Shown piece after piece: positions 39,601 through 48,300 of a stretch of DNA of 64,000 nucleotides. The notes beneath the pieces are model-generated. The model saw only the letters and a list, made by a program, of their open reading frames with translations. It ran no database searches and had not been told where the DNA came from. The translations under genes were made by a program, and so were the position numbers. How positions within the stretch are numbered: position 1 is the first letter of the stretch; the number at the start of each line of letters is the position of its first letter. Location of the stretch: assembly GCA_935421135.1 (NCBI GenBank), contig OW285192.1, forward strand, positions 7,709,501 to 7,773,500, written 5' to 3'. The stretch comes from Bugulina stolonifera (lineage: Eukaryota; Bryozoa; Gymnolaemata; Cheilostomatida; Bugulidae).

Positions 39601-40047
39601 TCATGTAAAACTGCTACATATCACCTGTCCAGAGAGCAGAGACTGGCAAGGAGCAGGGCCGCCAGTTACATATATTCTGTTCATCTGACTCTGCCGCCAT
39701 TATACTGATGTAAAATCAATCGAATATGAGTAACATTCTAGAGCCGTTCTCGGTGCCAATAGTGGTTGGCACATCTGATTCTTACATAAAAAGTTGCAAA
39801 TCGCAATAATCATAGTGAGAGTGAAGTGCAAGGTAAATTACTTAGTAATCCTAATAGAGATCCGATACTCAATAATTAATAATAATGAATTAATGGGCAA
39901 GTTTATTAACGCTTACCCAGTCAGCAGTCACTGATCGGCACAAAGTGACAGTATTCAGTAACTAAACTAACTAAACTTCCCTTGTGACTCACCAAGTTTG
40001 TAAACAAAGTTGCGGATATTAGAAGCTGGAGCATCGACATCACTCAT
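18665..40047 (-). CDS. RTTN: Rotatin (RTTN), 40 exons, 2,202 aa
   Basis: Rotatin (Drosophila Ana3) is a large armadillo-like protein of centrioles and ciliary basal bodies, needed for centriole assembly and cilia. Exons: 40047-39993, 38534-38347, 37757-37490, 37327-37175, 36869-36791, 36633-36489, 35915-35765, 35409-35229, 34965-34798, 34459-34354, 33743-33570, 33361-33143, 32851-32739, 31843-31714, 31483-31367, 31258-31142, 30887-30735, 30455-30209, 29970-29885, 29351-29225, 28891-28567, 28221-28003, 27743-27528, 27098-26895, 26679-26604, 26289-26071, 25713-25498, 25150-25012, 24576-24426, 23856-23627, 23419-23273, 22903-22763, 22275-22102, 21802-21711, 21328-21124, 20856-20642, 20421-20268, 19904-19788, 19498-19272, 18829-18665. 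All phases close (6,609 nt). The N-terminus (residues ~14-85; VYKLDHPQEEVRFRALDNI, then LLHWFQRP) matches the conserved rotatin N-terminal domain. Further family hallmarks are LWTYRDQEV, ELWKLVCNSLLPILPILQ and the C-terminal ILRALVYDSMKGKAVVKG. Total length is within about 1% of human. Exon 39's acceptor is the least certain. Confidence 0.9.
19545..19790 (-). repeat. 40-bp minisatellite repeating the 5' splice site of RTTN exon 38
   Basis: Six copies of a 40-bp unit. On the sense strand each reads TACTAACTAGTG|GTAAGTGTACAC, so the end of exon 38 (codons for KILTS) and its GTAAGT donor are duplicated six times. The copies next to the exon are almost identical; the most distal one carries substitutions. 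Reading past the first donor meets an in-frame TAG within the next unit. Confidence 0.9.
20128..20222. repeat. Two-copy 46-48-bp direct repeat in RTTN intron 37
   Basis: Two adjacent copies starting GTTAATTAGCCTG and ending ACACTCGTTAGTAAC, differing by a 2-bp indel, sit in the middle of the intron. Confidence 0.8.
23153..23280 (-). repeat. 35-bp minisatellite repeating the 5' splice site of RTTN exon 31
   Basis: About three copies of a 35-bp unit with starts at 23201, 23236 and 23271 on the + strand, plus a degenerate fourth near 23153. The sense strand reads AACAG|GTGGGTGATAGG in the repeats and TTACAG|GTGGGTGATAGG at the true exon end (23273/23272). One internal copy has lost the donor GT (AACAGTTGGGT). 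Confidence 0.8.
24730..25025 (-). repeat. 50-bp minisatellite repeating the 5' splice site of RTTN exon 28
   Basis: Six copies with an exact 50-bp period; the CTAGCTCAG anchor lies near 24761, 24811, 24861, 24911, 24961 and 25011. The sense strand reads CTGAGCTAG|GTACTAGTTTAC, the end of exon 28 plus its donor. Proximal copies keep GT. The 24811 copy has GC and the 24761 copy has lost the donor. Confidence 0.9.
25158..25450. repeat. 21-bp minisatellite filling RTTN intron 27
   Basis: About 13 copies of a 21-bp unit (ATAGTGTGAGTTAGTTATCAT and variants) make up most of intron 27 and begin next to the exon 28 acceptor. Unlike four other RTTN repeats, it sits at the 3' end of its intron and does not copy the donor on the sense strand. 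The frame rich in MITNSHY is a repeat artefact. Confidence 0.9.
32010..32803 (-). repeat. 65-bp minisatellite (12 copies) repeating the end of RTTN exon 13 and its donor
   Basis: Twelve copies of a 65-bp unit. The copy nearest the exon (32739-32803) is coding: it supplies the exon 13 end MNTELIPAYVKLCALG. On the sense strand each unit then has GCTCTTGG|GTTAGTATACC, a donor. Copies from about 32150 to 32800 are nearly identical, while the three most distal (32010-32150) are clearly diverged. Reading past the first donor reaches a TGA in the next unit. Confidence 0.92.
35937..36035. repeat. ~43-bp direct repeat in RTTN intron 6
   Basis: Two and a partial third copy of a unit containing ATACATCATGTATT and GGTCACCATGGTCACAACAA lie shortly upstream, on the sense strand, of the exon 7 acceptor. 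Confidence 0.7.
38615..38725 (+). mobile_element. tRNA-derived SINE head
   Basis: On the + strand TAGTGCAGTGG (38626-38636) matches the pol III A box TRGYNNANNGG exactly. GATTCAAGTCC (38689-38699) matches the B box GGTTCGANTCC with only R/W-type changes. A tRNA-like fold with CCA-proximal pairing is not evident, so a SINE or tRNA pseudogene is likelier than a working tRNA. It lies in RTTN intron 1, antisense to the gene. Confidence 0.5.
39307..39585 (-). CDS. Unrecognised 92-codon ORF nested in RTTN intron 1
   Basis: An uninterrupted frame from ATG (39585) to TGA encodes a 92-residue product with mixed composition, a basic middle (KQKLKQRKQKW) and the end PLPHSW. It is on the same strand as RTTN but is not needed for its model: exons 1 and 2 join in phase without it. 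About 100 nt upstream another ATG frame starts MNRIYVTGG, resembling this ORF's MDRIPLTGG, so a local duplication or the relic of an inserted gene is possible. Splicing between the two could not be made to work cleanly. It may be a retained ORF of an insertion, a nested gene or chance. Confidence 0.25.
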   Translation of the reverse strand: MDRIPLTGGVNLFSGWASVLDMIRDVKTDNTTNNQILMALNSLWYNIPLGNYITPDVLKQKLKQRKQKWVTQITKVRTFKLKNSVKPLPHSW

Positions 40048-40314
40048 GATTTCAACCTAAGACTAATTCGTAATCAGATTTCCTCGCAAAACAGCTCTCA
40101 AGTAATCTAACAGAATGCATATAAGATTGATTTAACTGAGAAAACATTTTCTGGTTTGAATTTTATTCCAAATTTGGATCAAAATTTTTTAAAATAGGGA
40201 TTGCCTCTAGTGAAAAACTATTTTAAAAACAAATCAAAGTGTTAGGGGGTCGTATATAAAATTCATATTTGAAATACATATTCATATTGTTGCCACCAAA
40301 CTGAAAATACTAAT
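40048..40314. other. RTTN 5' flank / LINE 5' UTR
   Basis: Only 267 bp separate the RTTN start codon (- strand) from the first ATG of the LINE ORF1 (+ strand). The exact 5' end of the element and a target-site duplication could not be located. The segment may mix host promoter and LINE 5' UTR. Confidence 0.4.
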
Positions 40315-41250
40315 ATGAATATGACAAAGCATCAACAATCTCAATCGAAATCAGAAAAAGAAAAATGTGGCACTTGCAAAGAGTCCGAGTGTACAGAACA
40401 GGGAAGAACAAGGAATAAGGTGGCTACCAAATGGATTTCCTGTGATACTTGTAATAAGTGGTACCATGGAGCATGTCAAGAACTGCAGCCAGCTGATGTA
40501 ATATGTATAACAAAGCTTGCAGACAGAGGGGTAAGTTGGAAGTGCTCTGACTGTATGAATAATAAAACTAAAGGGCGTCACGAAAAAAATCAAGATCAAG
40601 CTTTAAATCCGAAAATAACCCAGCAAATCGACAACATAGAAAAGATGGTGAAGGAAATCGCTGAACATAATAGTAAAGTGAGTGAGATGGAGAAACAGTG
40701 GTCCGATGTGCTCATCCAAAACCGAGTTAACATTGATAAAAACAAAAAAATTGCTATAGAAGCAAAATCACTGATGGAAAAAAGCCACCAAATTAGAGAA
40801 GAAGAAAGTAGAAAGAATAACGCCATAGTCACTGGTGTCATTGAGAAGGATGGCAACACAGCAATGGAACAAATAAAAGACCTGATGAGAATGGAATGCT
40901 TCACAAGAAGCAACCAACCAGCCCAGGCCTTCAGACTTGGGAAAAAGAAAGAAAGTGATGAACAGAAACGTCCCATTAAGGTGAGATTTGAGGACGAACA
41001 ATCTAAATGGGAGTTTGTTAAAAGATTTAACAACCAATCACTGAGAGAGAAGGGCATTTACTGCAAACTAGATGAAAGCAAGGAGACTAGAAGCCAGCAA
41101 TTTCAACTGCGACAAGAAGTTAAGAAGCTCAGGGAGGAAAATACCTCAATACAATACCGTGTGAGAAATATGGAGATACAAGAGAAAGAAGGGTCGGGGG
41201 AATGGAAACAAATGAAACAAGTTCAACAGAAGAGAGAGACAGAATGCTAA
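40315..41250 (+). CDS. LINE ORF1: PHD-type zinc finger and coiled-coil protein, 311 aa
   Basis: ORF1 proteins of CR1-type elements bind RNA and form ribonucleoprotein particles. The N-terminus shows a Cys4-His-Cys3 pattern: C18-x2-C21, C43-x2-C46, H51-x2-C54 and C77-x2-C80, with WYHGAC typical of PHD fingers. Residues about 100-165 are Lys/Glu-rich and heptad-like, suggesting a coiled coil. The region around 165-260 (NNAIVTGV, AFRLGKK, RPIKVRF) resembles the RRM-like fold of other LINE ORF1 proteins. The C-terminus is charged and helical. The last 49 nt overlap ORF2 in a different frame, so ORF2 may be translated by reinitiation or a shift. No inactivating change is visible. Confidence 0.85.
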   Translation: MNMTKHQQSQSKSEKEKCGTCKESECTEQGRTRNKVATKWISCDTCNKWYHGACQELQPADVICITKLADRGVSWKCSDCMNNKTKGRHEKNQDQALNPKITQQIDNIEKMVKEIAEHNSKVSEMEKQWSDVLIQNRVNIDKNKKIAIEAKSLMEKSHQIREEESRKNNAIVTGVIEKDGNTAMEQIKDLMRMECFTRSNQPAQAFRLGKKKESDEQKRPIKVRFEDEQSKWEFVKRFNNQSLREKGIYCKLDESKETRSQQFQLRQEVKKLREENTSIQYRVRNMEIQEKEGSGEWKQMKQVQQKRETEC

Positions 41251-43958
41251 AAATGTTCCTGTCCAACACTAGATCTGTTAAAGGTAAATCCACAGAACTA
41301 CAGATTCTCACCACGGAGTCTGATATTATATGTCTCACTGAAACACATCTAGATGATACTATACCCAGCAGTAATGTCCTACCAATTGAGAACAGAACAG
41401 TGTTCCGCCGAGATCGTAGCATCCATGGTGGTGGAGTTATGATTGCTGTGTGGGACCAATTAAATCCGAAATTAGTAGACCTTAGTAAGTACACAGAAGA
41501 AGTGATAGCAATAAAAATCCGACCACAAACAGTCATCTGCTGTTACTACAGACCCCACGTACATCTTCCAAACACAGATGTCATAGATGACATCTTAGAG
41601 TGTCTGCAGAAGGAGTACCAGGGGCACACAATCTTGTTTGTTGGAGACATGAACTTTCCAGGTATTGACTGGAACAAAGGAGAAGTGAAGCCGTCAGCCA
41701 CAAACAGGAGGATACATCAAGACTTTCTTAATGTGTTGCATAGTCATGGGATGACACAACTAATCACTGGATCAACACATGTTCTTGGTAACACACTAGA
41801 CCTAATCTGCACCAATCAACCACGAGCCATATATGATACTGAAATCATAACCCCAGGTCTTAGTGATCACTCATTAATTATCACTTATCTTAGAAACCCA
41901 ACCATAAATTTCTCAAACCAACCACGTACCATCAAGTTGTACAGGAAAGCCAACCAAAAAGCGTTCCAAGAGGATATGCAAAGGACTTTAGATGCTTTAG
42001 CAGAAATGAATGACCCAGAAAAAATGTGGCGGCTCTTTACCAGAAACCTGAAGCGAAGCATAGATCAACACGTTCCAACGAAGCAAGTGAAACAAAGGCA
42101 CCCTTCTGTTCCAGAGTGGTTCAATAAAAGAGCTGTAAAAATAAGAGAAAGAATTAGAAAATCGCATAAAAAGTTGAAACTCAGCTTTGATGGTTTTGAT
42201 CGCGAACAGTATAGACAACTGAGGAGAAATGGCAAGAAGGAATTAGAAGAGATTCGCAAAACCTTTTATACGGACAGAATATATCGCCCACTGAAGAGAG
42301 GAAATTCAAAACCTTTCTTTAAGCTACTCAGGGCTGATAGAAACAAAAAACCAGTGCAAGTAATTTTAAGAGACAAGGAAGATAATCTGACAGGGGATCC
42401 TGAACAATGTGCTGAGTTGCTTAACACTTTCTTTCAGAGCCAGTTCCAGGTAGGTTACATGGCAGGAGACTTTTCCAGGGTTGAAGTTGATGTACAAGAT
42501 TCCATTGATGTCTCAATAGAGGGGGTCGCCAAACTGATCCGTGAGTTACCGAATGGAAAATCACCTGGGCCAGATGGTCTGAGAAAACCTGACATGCTCA
42601 TTGACCTAGAGGGTACTGCAAAATGTCTGACAATGATCTACAAAAGTTCTTTGGATACTGGTAGGCTGCCTAAACAATGGAAATCAGCAAATGTAACACC
42701 AATACACAAAGGCGGCGACACTGAGTCCCCAAACAACTTCAGACCCATATCTTTAACAAGTATTCCATGCAAAATGATGGAACACATTGTGCTGCACCAT
42801 CTGAATGAAGTATTAGACAGTGTACTTCATCATCGACAACATGGCTTCAGAAGAGGGCTGTCATGCCAGACACAATTGTGTGCTACCTATCATGACCTGG
42901 CAAAGGCAGCAAATGAAGGTCACACTACACACGCCATAGTAATGGACTTCAAAAAAGCTTTTGACAAGGTGCCACATTTAATGTTACTTCAAAAACTAAA
43001 ACAAATACCAGGGATAAATGGATACCTTTTAAACTGGATACATGATTTTCTCTCGGACAGACAGCAATCCGTTGTGCTCAAAGGAACTAACTCACAAAAG
43101 TGCACAGTAACCTCAGGAGTGCCACAGGGTTCTGTACTTGGACCAACTTTGTTTTTGTGCTATATTAATGACCTTCCAGACCTGCTGTCATGTAAAGTTA
43201 GCCTTTATGCTGATGACACTCTACTTTACCAAACTGTAAATACAAATGAAGACGCAAAAATGTTCCAAAATAACATCAACGCTGTACACGAGTGGTCTAC
43301 AAAATGGAAAATGCCATTCAATGAAAAGAAATGCCTAGCTATAAACTTTGGAAGAGTAACACCCATACCTCAATACAAATTAGGCACTGCATGTCTTGAA
43401 TGGACAGAAACCGTCAAATACCTAGGAGTAACAATTCAATCAGATCTTAAGTTTAATCAGCATATACACGAGAAATGCACAAAGTCTCGTAAAATACTTG
43501 GAGGAATCAAACATTTAATGTACCATGCTCCAAAAGAGGCCAAGCTACTGGCTTACACAAGTATATGCAGACCTATTCTTGAGTATGCAGATGTAGTATG
43601 GGACCCTTTAACTAAGAACAAGATCTATGATATAGAACTCATCCAGAACAGTGCCATACGATTTATAGCAAACCTAAGGGGGCGTACTGACAGTGTATCA
43701 GAGGCAAGAGATCAGTTAGAGATCCGGACCCTTGAAAATAGAAGAAAAAACCATCGCCTGTGTCTACTGACCAGGATTCTTCAGAATGAAGAACAACATT
43801 CCACTCTATCCAGAGCATATGATGATATTGTGGGTGACAGAGAGATGGTAACAATGACCACTAGAGCAGCTGCCAGAGGAGAGCCAACCTCAATATCAGC
43901 CAAAAAATGCATTTACCACTCTAGTTTCCTGCCACGAACAATTCGTGAGATAAGATGA
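41202..43958 (+). CDS. LINE ORF2: endonuclease-reverse transcriptase, 918 aa
   Basis: The protein nicks target DNA and copies the element's RNA by target-primed reverse transcription. The endonuclease covers residues ~20-230, with LSNTRS, TETHLDD, RRDR-x-GGGVMIAV, GDMN (about 148-151) and GLSDHSLI (about 219-226), which include the expected catalytic Asn/Asp/His positions of APE-type enzymes. The reverse transcriptase covers ~430-760, with NGKSPGPDG, FRPISLTSIPCK, HGFRRGLSC, MDFKKAFDKVPH, SGVPQGSVLGP, the YADD active site near residue 669 and KYLGVTIQSDL. A C-terminal helical region follows. No RNase H motif is present. The frame is open throughout, and full-length CR1 ORF2 proteins are usually about 900-1,000 aa. 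It starts inside the end of ORF1. Confidence 0.93.
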   Translation: METNETSSTEERDRMLKMFLSNTRSVKGKSTELQILTTESDIICLTETHLDDTIPSSNVLPIENRTVFRRDRSIHGGGVMIAVWDQLNPKLVDLSKYTEEVIAIKIRPQTVICCYYRPHVHLPNTDVIDDILECLQKEYQGHTILFVGDMNFPGIDWNKGEVKPSATNRRIHQDFLNVLHSHGMTQLITGSTHVLGNTLDLICTNQPRAIYDTEIITPGLSDHSLIITYLRNPTINFSNQPRTIKLYRKANQKAFQEDMQRTLDALAEMNDPEKMWRLFTRNLKRSIDQHVPTKQVKQRHPSVPEWFNKRAVKIRERIRKSHKKLKLSFDGFDREQYRQLRRNGKKELEEIRKTFYTDRIYRPLKRGNSKPFFKLLRADRNKKPVQVILRDKEDNLTGDPEQCAELLNTFFQSQFQVGYMAGDFSRVEVDVQDSIDVSIEGVAKLIRELPNGKSPGPDGLRKPDMLIDLEGTAKCLTMIYKSSLDTGRLPKQWKSANVTPIHKGGDTESPNNFRPISLTSIPCKMMEHIVLHHLNEVLDSVLHHRQHGFRRGLSCQTQLCATYHDLAKAANEGHTTHAIVMDFKKAFDKVPHLMLLQKLKQIPGINGYLLNWIHDFLSDRQQSVVLKGTNSQKCTVTSGVPQGSVLGPTLFLCYINDLPDLLSCKVSLYADDTLLYQTVNTNEDAKMFQNNINAVHEWSTKWKMPFNEKKCLAINFGRVTPIPQYKLGTACLEWTETVKYLGVTIQSDLKFNQHIHEKCTKSRKILGGIKHLMYHAPKEAKLLAYTSICRPILEYADVVWDPLTKNKIYDIELIQNSAIRFIANLRGRTDSVSEARDQLEIRTLENRRKNHRLCLLTRILQNEEQHSTLSRAYDDIVGDREMVTMTTRAAARGEPTSISAKKCIYHSSFLPRTIREIR

Positions 43959-45395
43959 GAAACCAACTTCCAATCCTAAACAGTGATATACTGTAAATAT
44001 TGCAGACCCCCTAGTCCAAAAAATAGTTAAAACTAGAGGCTCCCTTATAGATTTGCATGAAATTGATGGTGGAGTCCTACCTCGTCTGAGGTAAATTCTG
44101 AACTCCATTGATTACACTTTTTAAAAGTTTGAAGCAGCCGCTTGTTTATACCGGAAGCGATCGAGGAGCTGGAGTGCTTTGTCTCATAGGTAATCGGTTG
44201 GAGCAGTTACTAATACGGCTACGGCTACGACAACTAAAAGGTAAACAGTTTAAGTTTCTATAAATTTAAAACTGCTGCAAAAACTGAATAGATTATATTA
44301 AATGTGTAACATTTAATTAAATTTTAAATAAAATAGTTGCAAATATTGTATTAAAACTTTTTAACAACATTTCAATTTTTATTGTAATTTGTGCTCTTAG
44401 TTTACAGCTACAGTAAACCGCAACCATGCTAAAACCTAGGTTCTTTGGTGGTCTGTTGCTACTGCGGGTAATAATTAACCCCCTTACAACTACTTCTTTG
44501 ACCACGATAGAAACCTGGGTACAATTACAAACAAAAGTGGGTTTGACAGTGAAATATTGGAAAATGTTGAGTGGAGTATGAATATGGTAATCGGTTAGTG
44601 GGATATACTGTTGCTTGTATATTCCTATCACATTTAATTTGATTATATATCACCAACGAAGTAGACGTTTTCATATTACGTTGTGGATCAGTATTGAGTG
44701 AGACTCGCCTCCTATTATAATTAATAATAACTCAAAGTCGAAAGTAAAGTCAAACTGAAACTGAAAGAAAAGTCAATACTGACGATTACAATACAATACT
44801 GTACTCCTCTGACGTCGTTTCTCTCAGCATCTCATCGCACCATTTAGTGGTGTCAGTTGACTTGGAAGCAGACTTGAGATTCAAGTAGAGTCATCGCTAC
44901 CCAGTTTGAGTTTAGATCAACACATGGGCTAGAAGAAGAGGACGGAATAAAAGAGTTAACAGTTACAATAGAATATAACTTCGGCTAAATGAAAGTAAAC
45001 ACTGAAGTGAATCTGAGTTTGTTACACTGAATTACAAAACAATCATTTTTATTTTAGATTTTTTAATTTAATTAATAGATTTAATCTCGTCACCCATTAA
45101 AATATAAATATAAATATCTACATTGCTTAGAATAGAAACTGACCAAAGATTTAACTAAATCTTAGTCAGTGGTCCATCAAAGAACTCTTGCTCTTGGAGA
45201 CGAATTAGTGATAAATTTGTCGGAAATCTGCTGCTCTTGGACTAGAATTTGAATAGACACTGAGATCATCTCCGGAAAATTTGTCATAATTTACTTTATG
45301 TCTGTATAGTATTGGCAGACTCAAAAAGTTTTGTTCGGTTTAGATGAATTGAATACAATACTATTATTCGCCAAAAGTTTCCCAGTAGCATCAAC
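43959..45395. other. LINE 3' end and KDM6A 5' flank
   Basis: 1.4 kb without coding sequence. The first few hundred bases are likely LINE 3' UTR, including CTCGTCTGAGG-type sequence and no obvious poly(A) tail. The remainder should carry the KDM6A promoter and 5' UTR. No target-site duplication was identified by eye, and no other gene was seen. Confidence 0.45.
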
Positions 45396-48300
45396 ATGAC
45401 TCTAGATCAGCCCATGGATTCAGAGCTAACACCGGCTGAAATGGAAAGGCTCAAGAGTTTTGACAGGTAAGTTTCAATAACTATATTAAATTATCTTCAT
45501 CAGTGCTGGATAAGTATGCAGACACAATTTCTTATGTTTTTTTATCAGATTCATCAAATCGGTGTCTTATGTTACTTGAAACTGTGAAAAATATGCATTC
45601 ATCCCATTCATTTTTGTGTTATACAATAGTATGAGCATGTCAATCTGATGCGTCTATGATGCCAATCCAAAATAGGCATTTGCATATAGAATGTTTTCCA
45701 TCAAATATCATAAACTAGAGTCATGAACCGGTATCATGTGAAATTTCTGCTCTCTAAATACAATAGTTTAATATGAGTGTAGGTAATTGGCTTGTCTTGA
45801 AACATTCTCAATAGTGATACCATATTTGTATAAGATGTGCAGTTGACTTGGTTACTAGATTTCCTAGGTGGACAAACTGTTTGTAGGGTGTCTAAATTAC
45901 AAAAAACATTTTAGCCAATCTTTAAATTTGAGTAAGTGTTTCCTTTGGAGTACCCTCTACATTGTCAAATTTATGTTAGCCCAAAATTTACATCCTGCAT
46001 AGCTACTAACGTACATCTATTATGGTGATAGGATAATTTATGCGTTATCATAGACTGGAAAGGAAATCTCAAAACTGAAGCCATACTGAGAAATGTAGAT
46101 TCAATTACACTTAGATGGTTGTGCACTTGAGAGGCTGCATATTGGAATGTCTTAGCTTTTCCTTTTGACTGTTGTGTACGTGACTAGTGCAGCTATTACT
46201 ACTACTACCACTGTAATAATAATACACTATTCACTTGGCAATCTAATTCCACTTATACCTAATTTACTATTGTAGTAAGAGAGCTTATGATTGGTTGATC
46301 CAGTAATATCCAGCATACAATTAATCTTATGCCCTTGATTGTTTGGCATTGATTTTCTCTTTCTTTACAATCCCCAGTCTACTTTTATACAAATGCCTGT
46401 CCACCCATTCACTGTATTTGTGTCATGTGTATTGGCACATTTGGCTGTAGGGCACTTCCTGGCCATGTCCATTAATGTAACAAAATGTTTATGGAAGCAA
46501 AGTACAGCAGGCCAGAGTTCACTTGTATGCTACTGTACCATAGGATTACACAACTAATACTTCTGTATGCTGCACTCAATGTTAGGTGGCTTCCAATGCC
46601 AGGGTGTATTGCGACACCTTCCTATCTGCATTTCCCATTCTAACCCCTATCTAACCCAACACGAATGTTAGTCTACAACCCATATGAGACATAGATTTTA
46701 TCTCGTTTGAGTCTATATATGTGAGATGTCATACAACACTTCGGTGGAGCAGAACTGAAGATTCATTGAGTGATACAAAGAAAATTTATATTCTGTGTTT
46801 GAAATTAATGTACGTGTGTTTGTTTTTCTTTTGTTTACAGTACTTTGTATGGTCAGCTGGACCTCTATAACAACCCAGAAGGTATGGCGAAGAAGTTATT
46901 GCTGGTCAAGGTATGTCTGCTCCTTCCAGGAACCATTATACATGTTCATTTTATAGAGTGTTGTCAGCCGTTATCATTATGTTGCCTAGTTCTCTTGCAA
47001 TAGTTTTTGTACCCTGCGACAGGGATTAAAAAATTTTAATGTATGAGCTGTTGATGTAAATGTTGGTCATTTAGTGCTCAACCTGGTATAATGTACTGTG
47101 TTAGTAGGTTTCTGTAAAATAAGGGGCATACACATTCTTTGTGCACTAGTTTGTTGTCCATCAGTTTATGTTGATTGATCTAGGCAATAGCTGGAGACTA
47201 TTATTAATTAGTTTTTAGTGGTGAACAGCCCTTTATTCTCATCATAAGTATTTTAGGCAATGTGGTATCTTGAATATGTGATACCAGTATAAAAGTAGCA
47301 GGGTTTCTGAGAGGTATACTTATTGTCACCATGAATAAGTATGGGTGAATGACACTTGACAATGTTTGGAATTTCTCTCTTGTCACTTTCTTGTAGTTGC
47401 AACACATGGGTTCATGGTAGGCATACATGAATAATATTGATGCTTGTATGTGTCTATGAACATCTGTTCAGGGTGCCCAGTGTCTGGAAAGCGAATTGAC
47501 CAGAAGTAATAAGCTGAATTGTCCAATCTCTCCATCCTTGGTATGCTCTCTCGGTCACATACAACTTCTCTTGGAAGATTTTCCTAAAGGTATGTTTTAC
47601 TTACTTGCCACTGGGTGTATTGGGGCTCATTGAAGTGGTCATCAATGATTGGGGCCCTGTCAGCGTGATTTGGGGCCTTATGAGAGTGATTTGGGACCTT
47701 ATCAAAGTTGAGGTCTACAAGAAAACCCTGTCGCCTGCAGATAACCTAATAATCTCCAGGTAAACTAATCTCTGGATGAAAGGCATCTCGGCAGACATTC
47801 CAGTCATAAAGTTTAGTAGATTAATCCCTCCTTAATTTTCATTTAATAGCCTCAGAGTAGATGGAATGCTGTGATCATTTGCTTATTGGAATATTCTCCA
47901 TACTTGTGTAGAATTGGGTCATATAATTATGTCACAACCAACATCAGCTATTTTATTAGTATTAGTAAATGCATTACTTATTCACTAATTTATTTTATAA
48001 CATCTGATCATCTGTCAGACTGGGCGTTTAACTTTTCTGTTTACTGATTGGTCTACCACAATACAGCACTTTACTTTCTCTCACCACCAATGTGGCTCCA
48101 ATAAATGTATGTATGGTATTATTATACCACAACCCTCCTACCCATTCCCATTTCAAAGTAATTAGATTCTAGGGCCTAAAATCTGCTGTAGAACTACATG
48201 TAGGCATCAAAATGTCTTATTATTTATCAATCAAGTACTTGTTCTAAGGTGTCAAATTACTGCTTTTAATGCTACTACTACTGACTAGGGAATACTACTT

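Larger units (their letters stand above)
38535..39992 (-). other. RTTN intron 1 with SINE-like and ORF-like inserts
   Basis: 1.46 kb between the short first coding exon and exon 2. It is longer than most introns of this gene and holds a tRNA-like element and an antisense-free 92-codon reading frame, each listed separately. The rest is AT-rich unique sequence. Confidence 0.6.
40315..43958 (+). mobile_element. CR1-like non-LTR retrotransposon with two intact ORFs
   Basis: A LINE with ORF1 (zinc finger/coiled coil) and ORF2 (APE-type endonuclease plus reverse transcriptase), neither containing a stop or frameshift. There are no LTRs, no integrase and no RNase H domain. ORF2 motifs (GGGVMIAV, AFDKVPH, GVPQGSVLGP, YADD) point to the CR1/jockey group. 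The coordinates cover the ORFs only; the 5' and 3' ends of the element are undetermined, though 3' UTR probably continues past 43958. It lies in the region between RTTN and KDM6A, transcribed in the KDM6A direction. The intact ORFs suggest recent insertion. Confidence 0.9.

Noticed and set aside
40351..41057. Antisense ORFs of 82-153 codons opposite LINE ORF1
   Set aside because: They are hydrophobic mirror frames of the Lys/Glu-rich ORF1 and carry no recognised domain.
41129..42259. Antisense ORFs opposite LINE ORF2
   Set aside because: They are shadows of the endonuclease coding strand without coding features of their own.
43959..45395. Additional upstream coding exon of KDM6A
   Set aside because: No open segment with a donor compatible with the exon 1 start; the ATG at 45396 fits the family and phases close from there.
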